From assembly GCA_020636435.1 (NCBI GenBank), contig JACJXX010000002.1, positions 868,001 to 932,000 on the forward strand: 64,000 bases of DNA, read 5' to 3'. The position numbers and the translations under genes were made by a program. This document shows, in pieces, positions 33,029-44,800 of this stretch. This DNA is from Lewinellaceae bacterium. Lineage in GTDB: Bacteria; Bacteroidota; Bacteroidia; Chitinophagales; Saprospiraceae. The stretch's first letter is position 1. Every line of letters begins with the position of its first letter. A model generated the notes under the pieces. It did no database searches, was not told where the DNA came from, and worked only from the letters and a program-made list of their open reading frames with translations.

Positions 33029-36000
33029 CCTTCAATCGTACCTGCTGGAATTGAAACCTATTCAGGACGCCCTATACCTAGGGGTCAACGACACCCTTCA
33101 ATCGTACCTGCTGGAATTGAAACTATTAATTAACTTTTTTATCCTGCGAATATGAACACAACCTTCAATCGTACCTGCTGGAATTGAAACAACCTTATCA
33201 TGCCTTTTCGTAGGTGTCAGCCAGTTCCTTCAATCGTACCTGCTGGAATTGAAACGACGAAATCCTGGTGGGCGATACGGCAACCGCCATCAACCTTCAA
33301 TCGTACCTGCTGGAATTGAAACGCTGTTACGGCCATCTTCGGAAAAATAGCCAAGGCCCCTTCAATCGTACCTGCTGGAATTGAAACCATCCGGTAACTG
33401 GTCCTTGAAGGACAGCGATTACGCCTTCAATCGTACCTGCTGGAATTGAAACTCGGGAGCGGCTATTAAACCGCTTGGGTTCGATTCCTGCCTTCAATCG
33501 TACCTGCTGGAATTGAAACCCGGTTTCCCCAACCGTGTCGTAATCCGGATCAGCCCCTTCAATCGTACCTGCTGGAATTGAAACACTATGCTGCTATGTT
33601 GGATTGCAGCGAGGGTTCGGTCCTTCAATCGTACCTGCTGGAATTGAAACTTGGCGCTTGCGGTGAAAACCGGCATGGCGTTCGAACCTTCAATCGTACC
33701 TGCTGGAATTGAAACCTCGCAACTAATATTATTAGAGTTCTGGAAATCCGGCCTTCAATCGTACCTGCTGGAATTGAAACGCGTTTCTGCGAATGCCTCT
33801 ATGTCTACCTGGTTGGCCTTCAATCGTACCTGCTGGAATTGAAACTAAGGGGAACATCCGGAGTTGATACCTCATCCAGCCCTTCAATCGTACCTGCTGG
33901 AATTGAAACCCGTAACGGTATGGGTTTCCAAAACCAATTGGTCAACCTTCAATCGTACCTGCTGGAATTGAAACGCGACCAAATATGGGTTTCCCTCGAT
34001 GGTAATCACCCCTTCAATCGTACCTGCTGGAATTGAAACTAGATTTCGGTGAAGGTCAGCACCGAACCCCGGATCCTTCAATCGTACCTGCTGGAATTGA
34101 AACCTGCCAAATCGAATCCACCAATGCCCGAAAACAGCGCCTTCAATCGTACCTGCTGGAATTGAAACCGTGGTCGAGTATGGGGATAAGCGCGTAGAAT
34201 ACCGCCTTCAATCGTACCTGCTGGAATTGAAACTTGGCTACCTGTTCCGGCGGGTTGTCGTCTTCGTTGCCTTCAATCGTACCTGCTGGAATTGAAACTG
34301 GTCAGCATCAGAACCCCAATCCGTTGCGCTCATGCCCTTCAATCGTACCTGCTGGAATTGAAACTCTTTTGTGTAGTCCAGATGGTCGGCCTCCAGTACC
34401 CCTTCAATCGTACCTGCTGGAATTGAAACTAAGTTTTACGACATCGCATATCTGGATGACGAGGGCCTTCAATCGTACCTGCTGGAATTGAAACCAGGCT
34501 CTGGTTCCCTACGACGTCCATGTCCATGTCCCTTCAATCGTACCTGCTGGAATTGAAACTTGACGCGGTCGGCGACCTCCTTTTCTGCATTCTTCCCTTC
34601 AATCGTACCTGCTGGAATTGAAACGCGTTGTCGATGGTTAGGCTGGAAGACGTAAAAAAGCCTTCAATCGTACCTGCTGGAATTGAAACTGAAGGGCACG
34701 TTATGCTTCATCAGGACCGGCCCCCCTTCAATCGTACCTGCTGGAATTGAAACCTATTAGGTGTTCTTCGCTACTGAAAAACCAAGTCCCCTTCAATCGT
34801 ACCTGCTGGAATTGAAACCCGTGTGGAACATGGTTGGCAATGTAAGACAGAATGCCTTCAATCGTACCTGCTGGAATTGAAACCAGTGGCCAATATGGAA
34901 GCTTTTGAGGATGAAATACCTTCAATCGTACCTGCTGGAATTGAAACCTATTGAGCCAAAACTTTAATTTGAAACGCCTACTCCTTCAATCGTACCTGCT
35001 GGAATTGAAACGAGCGAACCTACACAGAGCCAGCGCAGGGGTGGGACCTTCAATCGTACCTGCTGGAATTGAAACCCGCTGTAACGGCCCCCCGGCCCAG
35101 CGAGCGCCGGCCCTTCAATCGTACCTGCTGGAATTGAAACTCCGGAGGAGACCCCGATTTGTTTCAATGCCTTTACCTTCAATCGTACCTGCTGGAATTG
35201 AAACGATGGGGAAAAACAAGGGCAATGAAACTCTACCTAACCCTTCAATCGTACCTGCTGGAATTGAAACTGCCCTGGACGTGCAGGGCCTGCTGCGGGT
35301 TGGTGCCTTCAATCGTACCTGCTGGAATTGAAACCCGGTGCCGAAAGCCAATGCAGAATAGTCGGATGTCCTTCAATCGTACCTGCTGGAATTGAAACCC
35401 TGCGACTTCCAGGCGTAGGTTGTTGTCGTTGAGGACCTTCAATCGTACCTGCTGGAATTGAAACCTATATACCGGCCGGGACGGGGTACAACGCCGGGCG
35501 GCCTTCAATCGTACCTGCTGGAATTGAAACTCAGTGCCCAGGTTGATCCACCCGAACCCGGCCGCGGCCTTCAATCGTACCTGCTGGAATTGAAACGATT
35601 CAATCCTGCAAACCAAGCTCGGCACTTCCCACGCCTTCAATCGTACCTGCTGGAATTGAAACGATTTTGTCCTCGTCCTTCCCCAGTTGGCTGCGGCGCC
35701 TTCAATCGTACCTGCTGGAATTGAAACTAGTCAGGATGTATGAAGAAGACAGGAGAGAATTGCCTTCAATCGTACCTGCTGGAATTGAAACCAAACAGTT
35801 AATCAATGCCTGCTGCATTCAACTCCGCCTTCAATCGTACCTGCTGGAATTGAAACGCGCAAGGCCGGGCGCTGGAATTGTTAACGCAAAAAACCTTCAA
35901 TCGTACCTGCTGGAATTGAAACCCTGAATGGAAGTACGACAGCGAAGGCCGGCCAACCTTCAATCGTACCTGCTGGAATTGAAACGGGTTCAGGCTTTGG

Positions 36001-38386
36001 CTCCGGCACTGGCTCAGGGCTGCCTTCAATCGTACCTGCTGGAATTGAAACAAGGTTTCTAACTACCTTACATAATGGCCTAAGGACCTTCAATCGTACC
36101 TGCTGGAATTGAAACTTTCATTAACTGGGAATTGCTTTCGGCACAACTAACCTTCAATCGTACCTGCTGGAATTGAAACATGAAAAAAATGTTGTCAGTC
36201 GTCTGGCACGGCGGGCCTTCAATCGTACCTGCTGGAATTGAAACTGCCATAATGGGCACAAACAAGGCACTCAACTTCTTCCTTCAATCGTACCTGCTGG
36301 AATTGAAACACAAGAACCTGACGCAGGACATTAAGCCCATCTTGCCTTCAATCGTACCTGCTGGAATTGAAACCCGAAGAGCTAACTGGCATTATGCAGG
36401 GGCTGAGGGACCTTCAATCGTACCTGCTGGAATTGAAACGTTGTTGCGATGGCCATAAAATAACAGATATGAACACCTTCAATCGTACCTGCTGGAATTG
36501 AAACTTGGGACACGCAGATAAGTGATTCGCCGTTATTCTTCCTTCAATCGTACCTGCTGGAATTGAAACGGAAGATACAAGAGATCGAAGAGAACGTTTC
36601 CGGCGACCTTCAATCGTACCTGCTGGAATTGAAACCAGGTAATGCCTCCCCACGTTGAACGTACCCAGGGCCTTCAATCGTACCTGCTGGAATTGAAACA
36701 TGGAATTGCCCTGTATCAAAAAGCGTAACCCGGTCAGCCTTCAATCGTACCTGCTGGAATTGAAACCTGCCTATATCGTTCCATGTGCTTTGCCCTTGTG
36801 GGCCTTCAATCGTACCTGCTGGAATTGAAACTTATTCGGCAGGGCCATGATCCTTTCGGCGTGATCGGCCTTCAATCGTACCTGCTGGAATTGAAACCAG
36901 CCGGGTTCTCTCCCCGGTCGGCAGGAATTTCTACCTTCAATCGTACCTGCTGGAATTGAAACCAAGCAGTACGATTGCATGGCCTGCGAATGGCTATTCC
37001 TTCAATCGTACCTGCTGGAATTGAAACGGCTTACCGCCGGAGGGCTGACGAGGCAGGTAAAACCCTTCAATCGTACCTGCTGGAATTGAAACTGATCTAG
37101 CATTAAGAGACACTAGTATTGTCCGCCTCCTTCAATCGTACCTGCTGGAATTGAAACTGATCTTGAACTTGTCTCCCGGGACACATTCCATACCTTCAAT
37201 CGTACCTGCTGGAATTGAAACTGTATAGCGGAACGTCGTTGCCGGAAGCATGGGAGCCCTTCAATCGTACCTGCTGGAATTGAAACCAGGCCAGCACGGG
37301 ACAACTCAGCCAATACCTTTTCCTTCAATCGTACCTGCTGGAATTGAAACTAGCGATGGTAGTTGGGGTGCAGGAAAAGGAATGCCCCTTCAATCGTACC
37401 TGCTGGAATTGAAACTTTTGTACCCGGTAGGCGTCACCGGCTGGGCTGGTCCTTCAATCGTACCTGCTGGAATTGAAACCCATAACAGGGCAGAGCATCA
37501 ACGCGGTGTACGAACCTTCAATCGTACCTGCTGGAATTGAAACAACTTGTCTGTAATCGGCTGGTTATTCTCATCCACGCCTTCAATCGTACCTGCTGGA
37601 ATTGAAACTTGCGTTGCGCTCTGCCGTCGCCCTGGCTTCGCTTACCTTCAATCGTACCTGCTGGAATTGAAACCTGTTTGTAGGCCGCTTGGGGGCGAAG
37701 CCATGTATTGCCTTCAATCGTACCTGCTGGAATTGAAACTCTTTTTACGTTTTACTGCCCCAATGCCGCGTTTTTCCTTCAATCGTACCTGCTGGAATTG
37801 AAACGAAATTTCTGGCCTTACCGGCAAGCCAATCAGCACACCTTCAATCGTACCTGCTGGAATTGAAACCGTAAAGGACAAGTCCGACAGCCTGGAAATA
37901 CAGGTCCTTCAATCGTACCTGCTGGAATTGAAACTTGTACGTTCCGTTGATGTTGCACTGCACCGTCCGTCCTTCAATCGTACCTGCTGGAATTGAAACG
38001 TGACAGTCTGACGGTCGCCCGCCTCGTTTTGCCGCCTTCAATCGTACCTGCTGGAATTGAACCCCCCCTTCGGTATCGAGTGGAAAAGAAGAGATTGAAC
38101 CTTCAATCGTACCTGCTGGAATTGAAACGAATTCACCCGAAGCGGGAAGCCAACATCGGCACGCCTTCAATCGTACCTGCTGGAATTGAAACTGGGTTTG
38201 TAGCGTCTATTGGATCCGATCGTAGCGGCCTTCAATCGTACCTGCTGGAATTGAAACTTAGAGTCCTGCCGAGGTATTGCAATGCCTACTACACCTTCAA
38301 TCGTACCTGCTGGAATTGAAACATAACTCATAACCCCTGTCGTTTGCGTATTTCCATCCTTCAATCGTACCTGCTGGAATTGAAAA
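33029..38386 (+). CRISPR. CRISPR array, 83 repeats and 82 spacers
   Basis: The repeat is 29 bp, beginning CCTTCAATCGTACCTG and ending CTGGAATTGAAAC; spacers are 34-38 bp and the period is 63-67 bp. A short stem (TTCAAT with ATTGAA, plus CC/GG) can form. The last eight bases, ATTGAAAC, match the standard 5' handle of type I-B crRNAs, and place transcription on the plus strand away from the leader. Nearly all repeats are identical. Two deviations are at the far end: number 78 (38035) ends GAACC, and the last (38358-38386) ends GAAAA. This is the expected ageing at the leader-distal end. No two spacers looked identical on reading. Confidence 0.98.
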
Positions 38387-38573
38387 GGCTTTTTCCTCCC
38401 GGCATCACCGCTGGTTGGGGCTGACGTTTGTTACACAGCTTCCCCAACACCTTCTGGATGAGATGCTTTCTCTGATCAATAGCTACATTCTACACAAAAT
38501 TGGTGATGCCAACGTAATCTGCCGGTTGAAACGTTCGATCGGTGGAGTGGAAAGTCTTTGGAGAAGATTACCA
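38387..38573 (+). pseudogene. HerA/DUF87-type ATPase, C-terminal relic
   Basis: In one frame directly after the last repeat, the translation includes GLTFVTQLPQHLLDEMLSL, then NSYILHKIGDANVICRLKRS and IGGVESLWRRLP. That is the segment after the Walker B strand in HerA-like (DUF853/DUF87) ATPases, where xTQxPxHLxDEVL and the arginine-rich IGG..ESLW..LP pattern are conserved. The N-terminal ATPase core and the region after LP are missing. The array therefore ends inside what was once a longer gene. Confidence 0.6.
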
Positions 38574-38775
38574 TCACCCCCCCTCACAGCCTTTCCACCT
38601 CTGCCTTCAAGTCCACCAATACCCGTTTAACTGGTCTCCCCCGCTCCTCCGTGAGTAGCTTTTGGCGGGCGTATATCCAGTCTTTCAGGTGAATGCCAAG
38701 CCCGTCTTAATCCTCCGATTCCTCTTCCTGTAAGATCAGATGTTGGCATGGATTACGAGCCACTTCACAAAAAAA
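38574..38775 (-). other. Gene-poor stretch with a short minus-strand coding relic
   Basis: Between the HerA relic and the T9SS protein terminator, the minus strand from about 38708 to 38592 reads GLGIHLKDWIYARQKLLTEE and then RGRPVKRVLVDLKAEVERL before a stop, with a stop just upstream. It looks like real protein sequence but I do not recognise the family, and no start codon is present. Confidence 0.3.
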
Positions 38776-38806
38776 GCCCGGGCAACTCCTTACAAGCTAC
38801 CCGGGC
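38776..38806 (-). terminator. Intrinsic terminator of the giant T9SS gene
   Basis: On the minus strand GCCCGGG pairs with CCCGGGC around a 17-nt loop and is followed by a run of seven T. It lies 29 bp after the stop codon. Confidence 0.8.
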
Positions 38807-38834
38807 CATATCAATACATATCAGTCCATTCCGG

Positions 38835-41800
38835 TTATTCGATAATAACCATTTTCTTCGTCGCAGTGTAGTTAGCCGTTTCAACAGTGTAGTAGAGGAT
38901 ACCGGAGGCCGGGAGCTCGTCGGAGTTCACAACCAGGTTGTTGTACCCCCTGACGCCGTCCAGGCGAACCAGTTTCAATACTTTGCCCGTTACATCGCCG
39001 ATCGTTACCGTCACCTTGTCGCCGGCTGGCAGGTCGAAGCCGATCACCGTCTCCCCCTTGAAGGGGTTGGGCTGATTCTGGTAAAGCTGGAAGCCATCCG
39101 CCGCCGCCGTGGGCAAGCCGTTGAAAGCGATGTTCACATCCAGGAACTCGCCCCTGGTATTGTAAGCTTCCGCTTTGGTGACGTGCGACCCTACGCTCAG
39201 CAGTTGGCTCAGGCGGGCATCCGCCTTTGCTTTGAACACGAGGCTGAACATCGTGGAAGCCGGAACCCGGCCCGCCTTCGCTGGGGCTTCGGCGGGTAAA
39301 AATTCGGAAGTCGGAACCTGATTCCAGCTGGTCGTAATCAGCCCTTCGCCAGCATATACCAGGCCGAAGTTTTCCTTTTTCACTTCGCCTTCGATGATGT
39401 CCACCAGTTCCAGGGCATTGTTGTCAAACGCCAGGGTGGCTTGGTAGCCTTCGATGGCAGCGATATCGGCGGCCGTGAAGGCAACCGCAACTTCACTGCC
39501 GGCCTTCACTTCAGCTTCTTCTACCTGGAAGTTAAACGTACCGGCCATGGTGCGGCCTTGTACGCCCGCCAGGCTGTTCGTCTGTGCATCCAGGTTGACG
39601 TCGCCGACCTTGATGGCTACGAAATCGGCATTGTTGATGCCACTTCCCGGCAGGTTGTTGATGTTGATGATCTCCGGGAAAGTCTCGAACCAGGGGTTGG
39701 TGGGCCGCGGGAAGACGTAAGACCGCTTCACGAAGCGCCAACTGCTGTTATTGGCCATCTGCGTATCGATCGACAGGATCAGCTTGCGCAGTTGTATCAG
39801 GTCGAGCGTGGTGATCGACTTGCTGTTGTTCACGTCGGCGGCAATGATCTTGTACGGGCTGTTCAGCGGCTGCACGCCCAGGATGTGCTTGCTCATCAGC
39901 ACCAGGTCGAAGGTAGACACCCCGTTGAGGTAGTCTCCGTTGCGGCGTGGCGTAACCGTGTAGTCATAGCCTGCCAGCAAGTTGCTGAAGCTGTAGGCGC
40001 CGGTGTTGCCGGTCATCATGGTGGCGGAAGACTGGCCGGAAAGGCTTACCTGCACGTTCTCCACCGGGTTGTTCGTCTCGGTGGCGATAGCGCCCGCAAC
40101 GCCTACAGTCAGGGAATCGGGGCCGCAAGCCCCCATGTTGTCCTGCACCAGGATGTAGGTTTCGCAGAAGTCTTTGTTGCCGGTTTGGTCATAGGCCCAA
40201 ATCTCCACTACCACCGTGCCGGTGTCGGCGCAGGTGAGCATGAGGCCGGTGGCGTTCACATCCGGAGTTTCGCCCACCCGGTTGATCGAGTAGGTAACCG
40301 GGCCGGTGCAATCCGGAGAAGCAGAAACGATAAAATCGTTGGCCCAAATCGCCATGCGGCCTTCGTCGGGAATGTCATCGCCGTTGTTGTCGAACGGCAT
40401 CAGGTCGAGAGCCAGGCCGTTGATGCATACCGGCGACGGCGCCTTGCAATCGGTTACGCAGAAGTTCAGCCGCTCGCTGTTGGCGTTGCCGCAGCCGTCC
40501 TCAACGTGTACTTCGAAAGCGTGGCAACCGATCGGGAAGCGGCCGTTCAGCTGGTAGCTCGGATAAGAACCCGTCAGCCGGAAGTCGTCGAACAGGCCGT
40601 CCGTCAGGTTCTGCAGGTTGGCGTCGATGGTTCCATCCGCGCCGGCGTCCAGGAAGACCTTGATCTGCAGGTCGTTCGGCGTGCAGTTCTCATCGATGCG
40701 GAAAGGCAGCGCCACCAGCCCGGTGCAGGCAACGTTGTCGAGCGAACAGAAATCCTGAGGCGCAGCAATGATCTCCGGGTCGATGTTGTCATACACCTTG
40801 ATGATCTGGGTATACTGGTAGAAACCGCCGTTGTAGTCGATCTTGCGCCAGAAGTCGTCGATGCCGTTGCAGATGTTCTGGAAGGCCAGCGGCACGTTGT
40901 TGGGCTCGGTTTCGTTGTTGTCACGGTCGATGTAGGTCTTGCCGCCCGGGCGGTGCAGCACCCATACGGCTTCGTCGCCCGGCTGGCCGTCGCAGTCTTC
41001 GTCGCGGCCGATGATGATCGGGTCAGACTGGCCGTCGTACTGGCACCAGTTGAGCACCTTCCACTTGCGGAAGATTTTGTAGCACTCGGTGCCGGAGGCG
41101 GAGAAGAATTCATCGGTATGGCTCACGGCCAGCAAGTCGCAGCCGATCTCGTTGTAAATAACGCTATCCGGTTCCACCACGCCGCAGATGGCCTCGGCAT
41201 CTTTCGGGAACTTGATCTCGTAGTTGTGTACTTCCCGGATCGTAACCGTCTGGCTGCAGGCGTTCACGCTTTCGTTGCCGTGAATGTCTCTGGCCTTGAA
41301 GCGGCGGATGATGGTGCCGAAGCCGCACTCGAGGTTGGCCACCGGAGGCAGTTCGCGCTCGAAAGATCCGCAGTTGTCGGCGGAGGTGGCGTCGCCAAAG
41401 AGCTGCTGAAGCTGCAGGGTGTCGGTTGCGTCGAAGCTGTAGGGCAGGTCGTCGCAGTCAATAGCCACGGGGTGGGGCGCATAGCAGTAGGGGCGCACCT
41501 TCTCTTCGGGCGTGATCTGCAGCCAGCAGATGTTCTCGTTGCCGGATGCGTCTCTTACCCGCAGTTCGATGGTAATCGGGCGGCCGGCATCACAGCAGTA
41601 GAAGTCGACGTACGGGCCCCAGGGGCTGGTCTGGTTGCCACAGACGAACGGGATCACCCGGCCAAACTGGTCGAGGACTACCCCGTTGCGGCGAACGGCA
41701 AGTTCTACCGTTCCACAGTTATCGTTGGAACCCTCGTCTATATCACTGGCGTAAATACGCGCAAAGTCGGCTCCGCCAATGGAAAGGTTGAAGTTGTCGT

Positions 41801-44800
41801 CGCAAATAGCAGTCGGCTCCACCTGGTCCTGGACGGAGAAGGGGCAGTATATTATTACTTTGTTGCCACAACCGTCCTCCACCGTATAGCGGAAGTAGTG
41901 GTTGCCGGCAGGGATGCCGCTCACCAGGCGGGAAGGAGCATTCCAGGCAATGAGGCGCACCAACACCGTATCGATCCGGGTGCCGGTAACGATGCCGTAT
42001 TGGTTGACCACCTGCACCGTCACTTCGGTGACGATCTCGGTTTTCACCTGATAGCCGGAGCAGTTGTCCGTAACCTGCGGCAACGGCACGGAGAAGGCGG
42101 CGGTGCAGCCAAAGGGGCTGGTAGAAAACACCAGCGGGTCGAGGTCGCCGTCCCAGTCGTAGTCCTGCCCGGGGCAGGTAACCGAAGGCGCGGTAAAGTC
42201 GCCCACTTTAATCACCTGAGCGTCGGTCGCGATGTTGTCGCCGTCGCACCAGTCGATCACCGTCCAGTCGCGCACAAATTTAAAGGCGCCGGCGCATACG
42301 TTCACCCGGGTGCGGTCGACGAAACTGGCGCCGATGTTGCAGTAGGACTGCGCCAGGTTATAAATGCCGCTTACCGTTACGATGAACGGGTAGCCGGTAT
42401 GGCTTGGGGCCGGGTTGCCGTTAGGCAGGGTGGCGAATTGCTCGTCGCACTCGATCGGCACTGTCCGCGGAGGAAAGTCCACGTCCAGGTCATCCGGGCG
42501 GTTCAGGGTGATGGTTTGGGTGCAGGTAGCAACCCTTCCCACATCGTCGACCGCCCGGAAAGTGCGCCGGATGATGATCGGCGCGCAATCGCCGGCGCTG
42601 GTATAGGTATCCACAAAGGTTACCGCTACGTTGTCGTCGCAGTTGTCGCTAACGGTGGGCGTACCGGTAATGGCCGTGCTGGCCGGGTTGTTGTAAATGA
42701 GGTCGAAATCTTCGCAGAACAAAGGCAGGGTGAGGTTGACGTTGCGCCTCGGCCACAGCACCGTGTTGTTGACGGTCATCGGCTCCCAGGTCAGCGGGTT
42801 CAGCACCACGCTCGACTGGAACAAGCCAACGCGGCCGTTCTCGTCGGGGCAGATGTCTACCGTATAACTGCCGGTAGCCAGCGCATCGTCGGAAGTCACC
42901 CACAGGTAGTAGGTTTCGCCGGCGATCAGCGGAAGGCTCAGGCGCAGGTTCGGTTCGCCGGCGGCCAGGGGCGGCGTGACGTTGTCGATCGGCTCGTCCT
43001 GGAAGGCGATGATGTTCTCGCAGGGGTTCGAAGGCGAAAAGCCGCCCTGGAACAAAGCGATGGCGCTCTCCTCGGCGGAAGCGCCGCCGGCGGGAGTCAC
43101 AAACTGGTCGCTGACCAGAATGGTGTAGTAATTCGTCCGGTCAACCTGAAACGGGATCAGGTCGTAGTAGTGAACGCCCGGATCGATGCCGGCCTGGCCG
43201 TCGATGAAGCAGGAGAAGTTCAGCGGCTGCATATTCAGGTCGCTGGAGGCCAGGGTGCCGGTCGTGGTAAAACAGTTGAACACCACATTGCCCTGATCGG
43301 TATTGCCGGGGCAGTTCAGGTCGGGAGCGGTTTTGTCTTCAGCAGTGATGTAGCCCCAGCAGTTTTGCCAGTTGAAGTTTGGCAGAGGAGGGCCTACGTA
43401 GGTGACTTCATAGATGAACTGCCCATGGCCATCCAGGATATTGCCGTTGGCCGGGTTGTCGTCATTGACGATGGTTACCCGGAAGTCATCTTCGCTGGCA
43501 CAGCCGAAGCCGCCTTCCAGCACCATATCGGCAGTGATGAAGCGCTGGCAGTTGGCGTCCATGGTCACGTTGAGGTTGACGTTGCACGCCAGGTTGGTCG
43601 GCGGAGCGGGATTGCGGGTGACGGTGATGAAGAAATCTTCATCGCGGGCGTTGCCCGCAGCGTCCTCAGCCGATACCACAACCTGGTACACCCCCGGATC
43701 GAGCAGCAGCCGGAAAGTCTGCCCTCCGATCAGCACCGGAGAAACCTGGCCCTGGCCGCCGCCGTTCTGGCTGACGAGAAAGACACTAACCGTATAATTG
43801 GAGCCGGGAACCACTGTATTGGCAAAAGTATGGTTGCCGTCGCAGTTGTCGGTTACGGTCACTTCGAAGAATATCTCGGCGGGGTCCGTGCCGCAGGGAT
43901 CCAGCACTTCATTAATATCCTGGGAAGGATAAATGATGAGCGGCGCCCAGGTATCGGGCTGGCTGACCACTCCCAGCGTGGCATTTACGATGCGCTGGTT
44001 GCCGGCGCCATCCCGGTAGGAAGCAGTGATCACCGCGCCGTTGTCAGCGGGGGTCAGCATGCGTTCGAATTCGAAGTAGCCCTGGGCCGGGTCAAAGCCC
44101 GCCAGGGGGTTCAAAGCGACGGTGCCGCTGCCGTTGTTGTAGGTAAAAGACAGGCGGCTGGGGTTGGTGCTGATCACCGGGTCGCAGTCATCGGCAATGG
44201 TGATGGCGAAGCGCGCCGGAATCTGGTTGGTGCAGGCAGGCAGCAGGAAGGTCAGGTTGCCGGGCATGATGACGTCCGGCAGTTGGTTGGCTTCCTGAAC
44301 CACGTTGAACAGGGTCTGGACCGTTACCCCGCCGTAGGAAACCCCGACCGGGTAAATGCCGGGAGCGAGGTTGCCCACGGCTTCGAAGAAAGCAAAGCCG
44401 TCTTCTTCCTGAATGTAAACGACCGTAAGGGGCGCTCCGGATATGGTGATCTGGCCGGTCAGGTCGTCGCCGGCTGAAATGGCGCAGTCCAGCACGTTGC
44501 CGGTAAAGTAAACCGAAGCGGTGGGCAGGCAGGCTGGCACGGTAAACTGGCCGTTGCCGGATACATCGACGATGGGGTCCGGGTTGGGAGCCTGGTTGAC
44601 CGTAATGGTGAAGCTGTAGCTGGCGACGTTGCCGTCGTCATCGGTAGCGTTGTAGCTCACGGTGTAAGGGCTGCCCGCAGGCGTGAGCAAAGAGCCGCTG
44701 GCAGGGCCGCCGGTATGAACCAGGGCTGGCGCCAGGTCGCAATCATCGACAACGGAGACGGTCCAGTTTACCGGCACGCCGTCGGTGTCGCAGCTCGGCA

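Noticed and set aside
35828..35893. A spacer containing GCTGGAATTG, ten bases identical to part of the repeat
   Set aside because: The match is short and not placed at a repeat boundary; chance or a partial duplication cannot be told apart.
33000..38390. Many short frames in the CRISPR array spelling PSIVPAGIET, LQSYLLELK or FQFQQVRLK
   Set aside because: They are translations of the repeat in different frames and do not encode proteins.
39441..44477. 1678-codon open frame antisense to the giant T9SS gene
   Set aside because: It mirrors the coding strand's GC-rich codon pattern, has no recognisable domains or signal peptide, and the minus-strand product has clear sorting and repeat domains.
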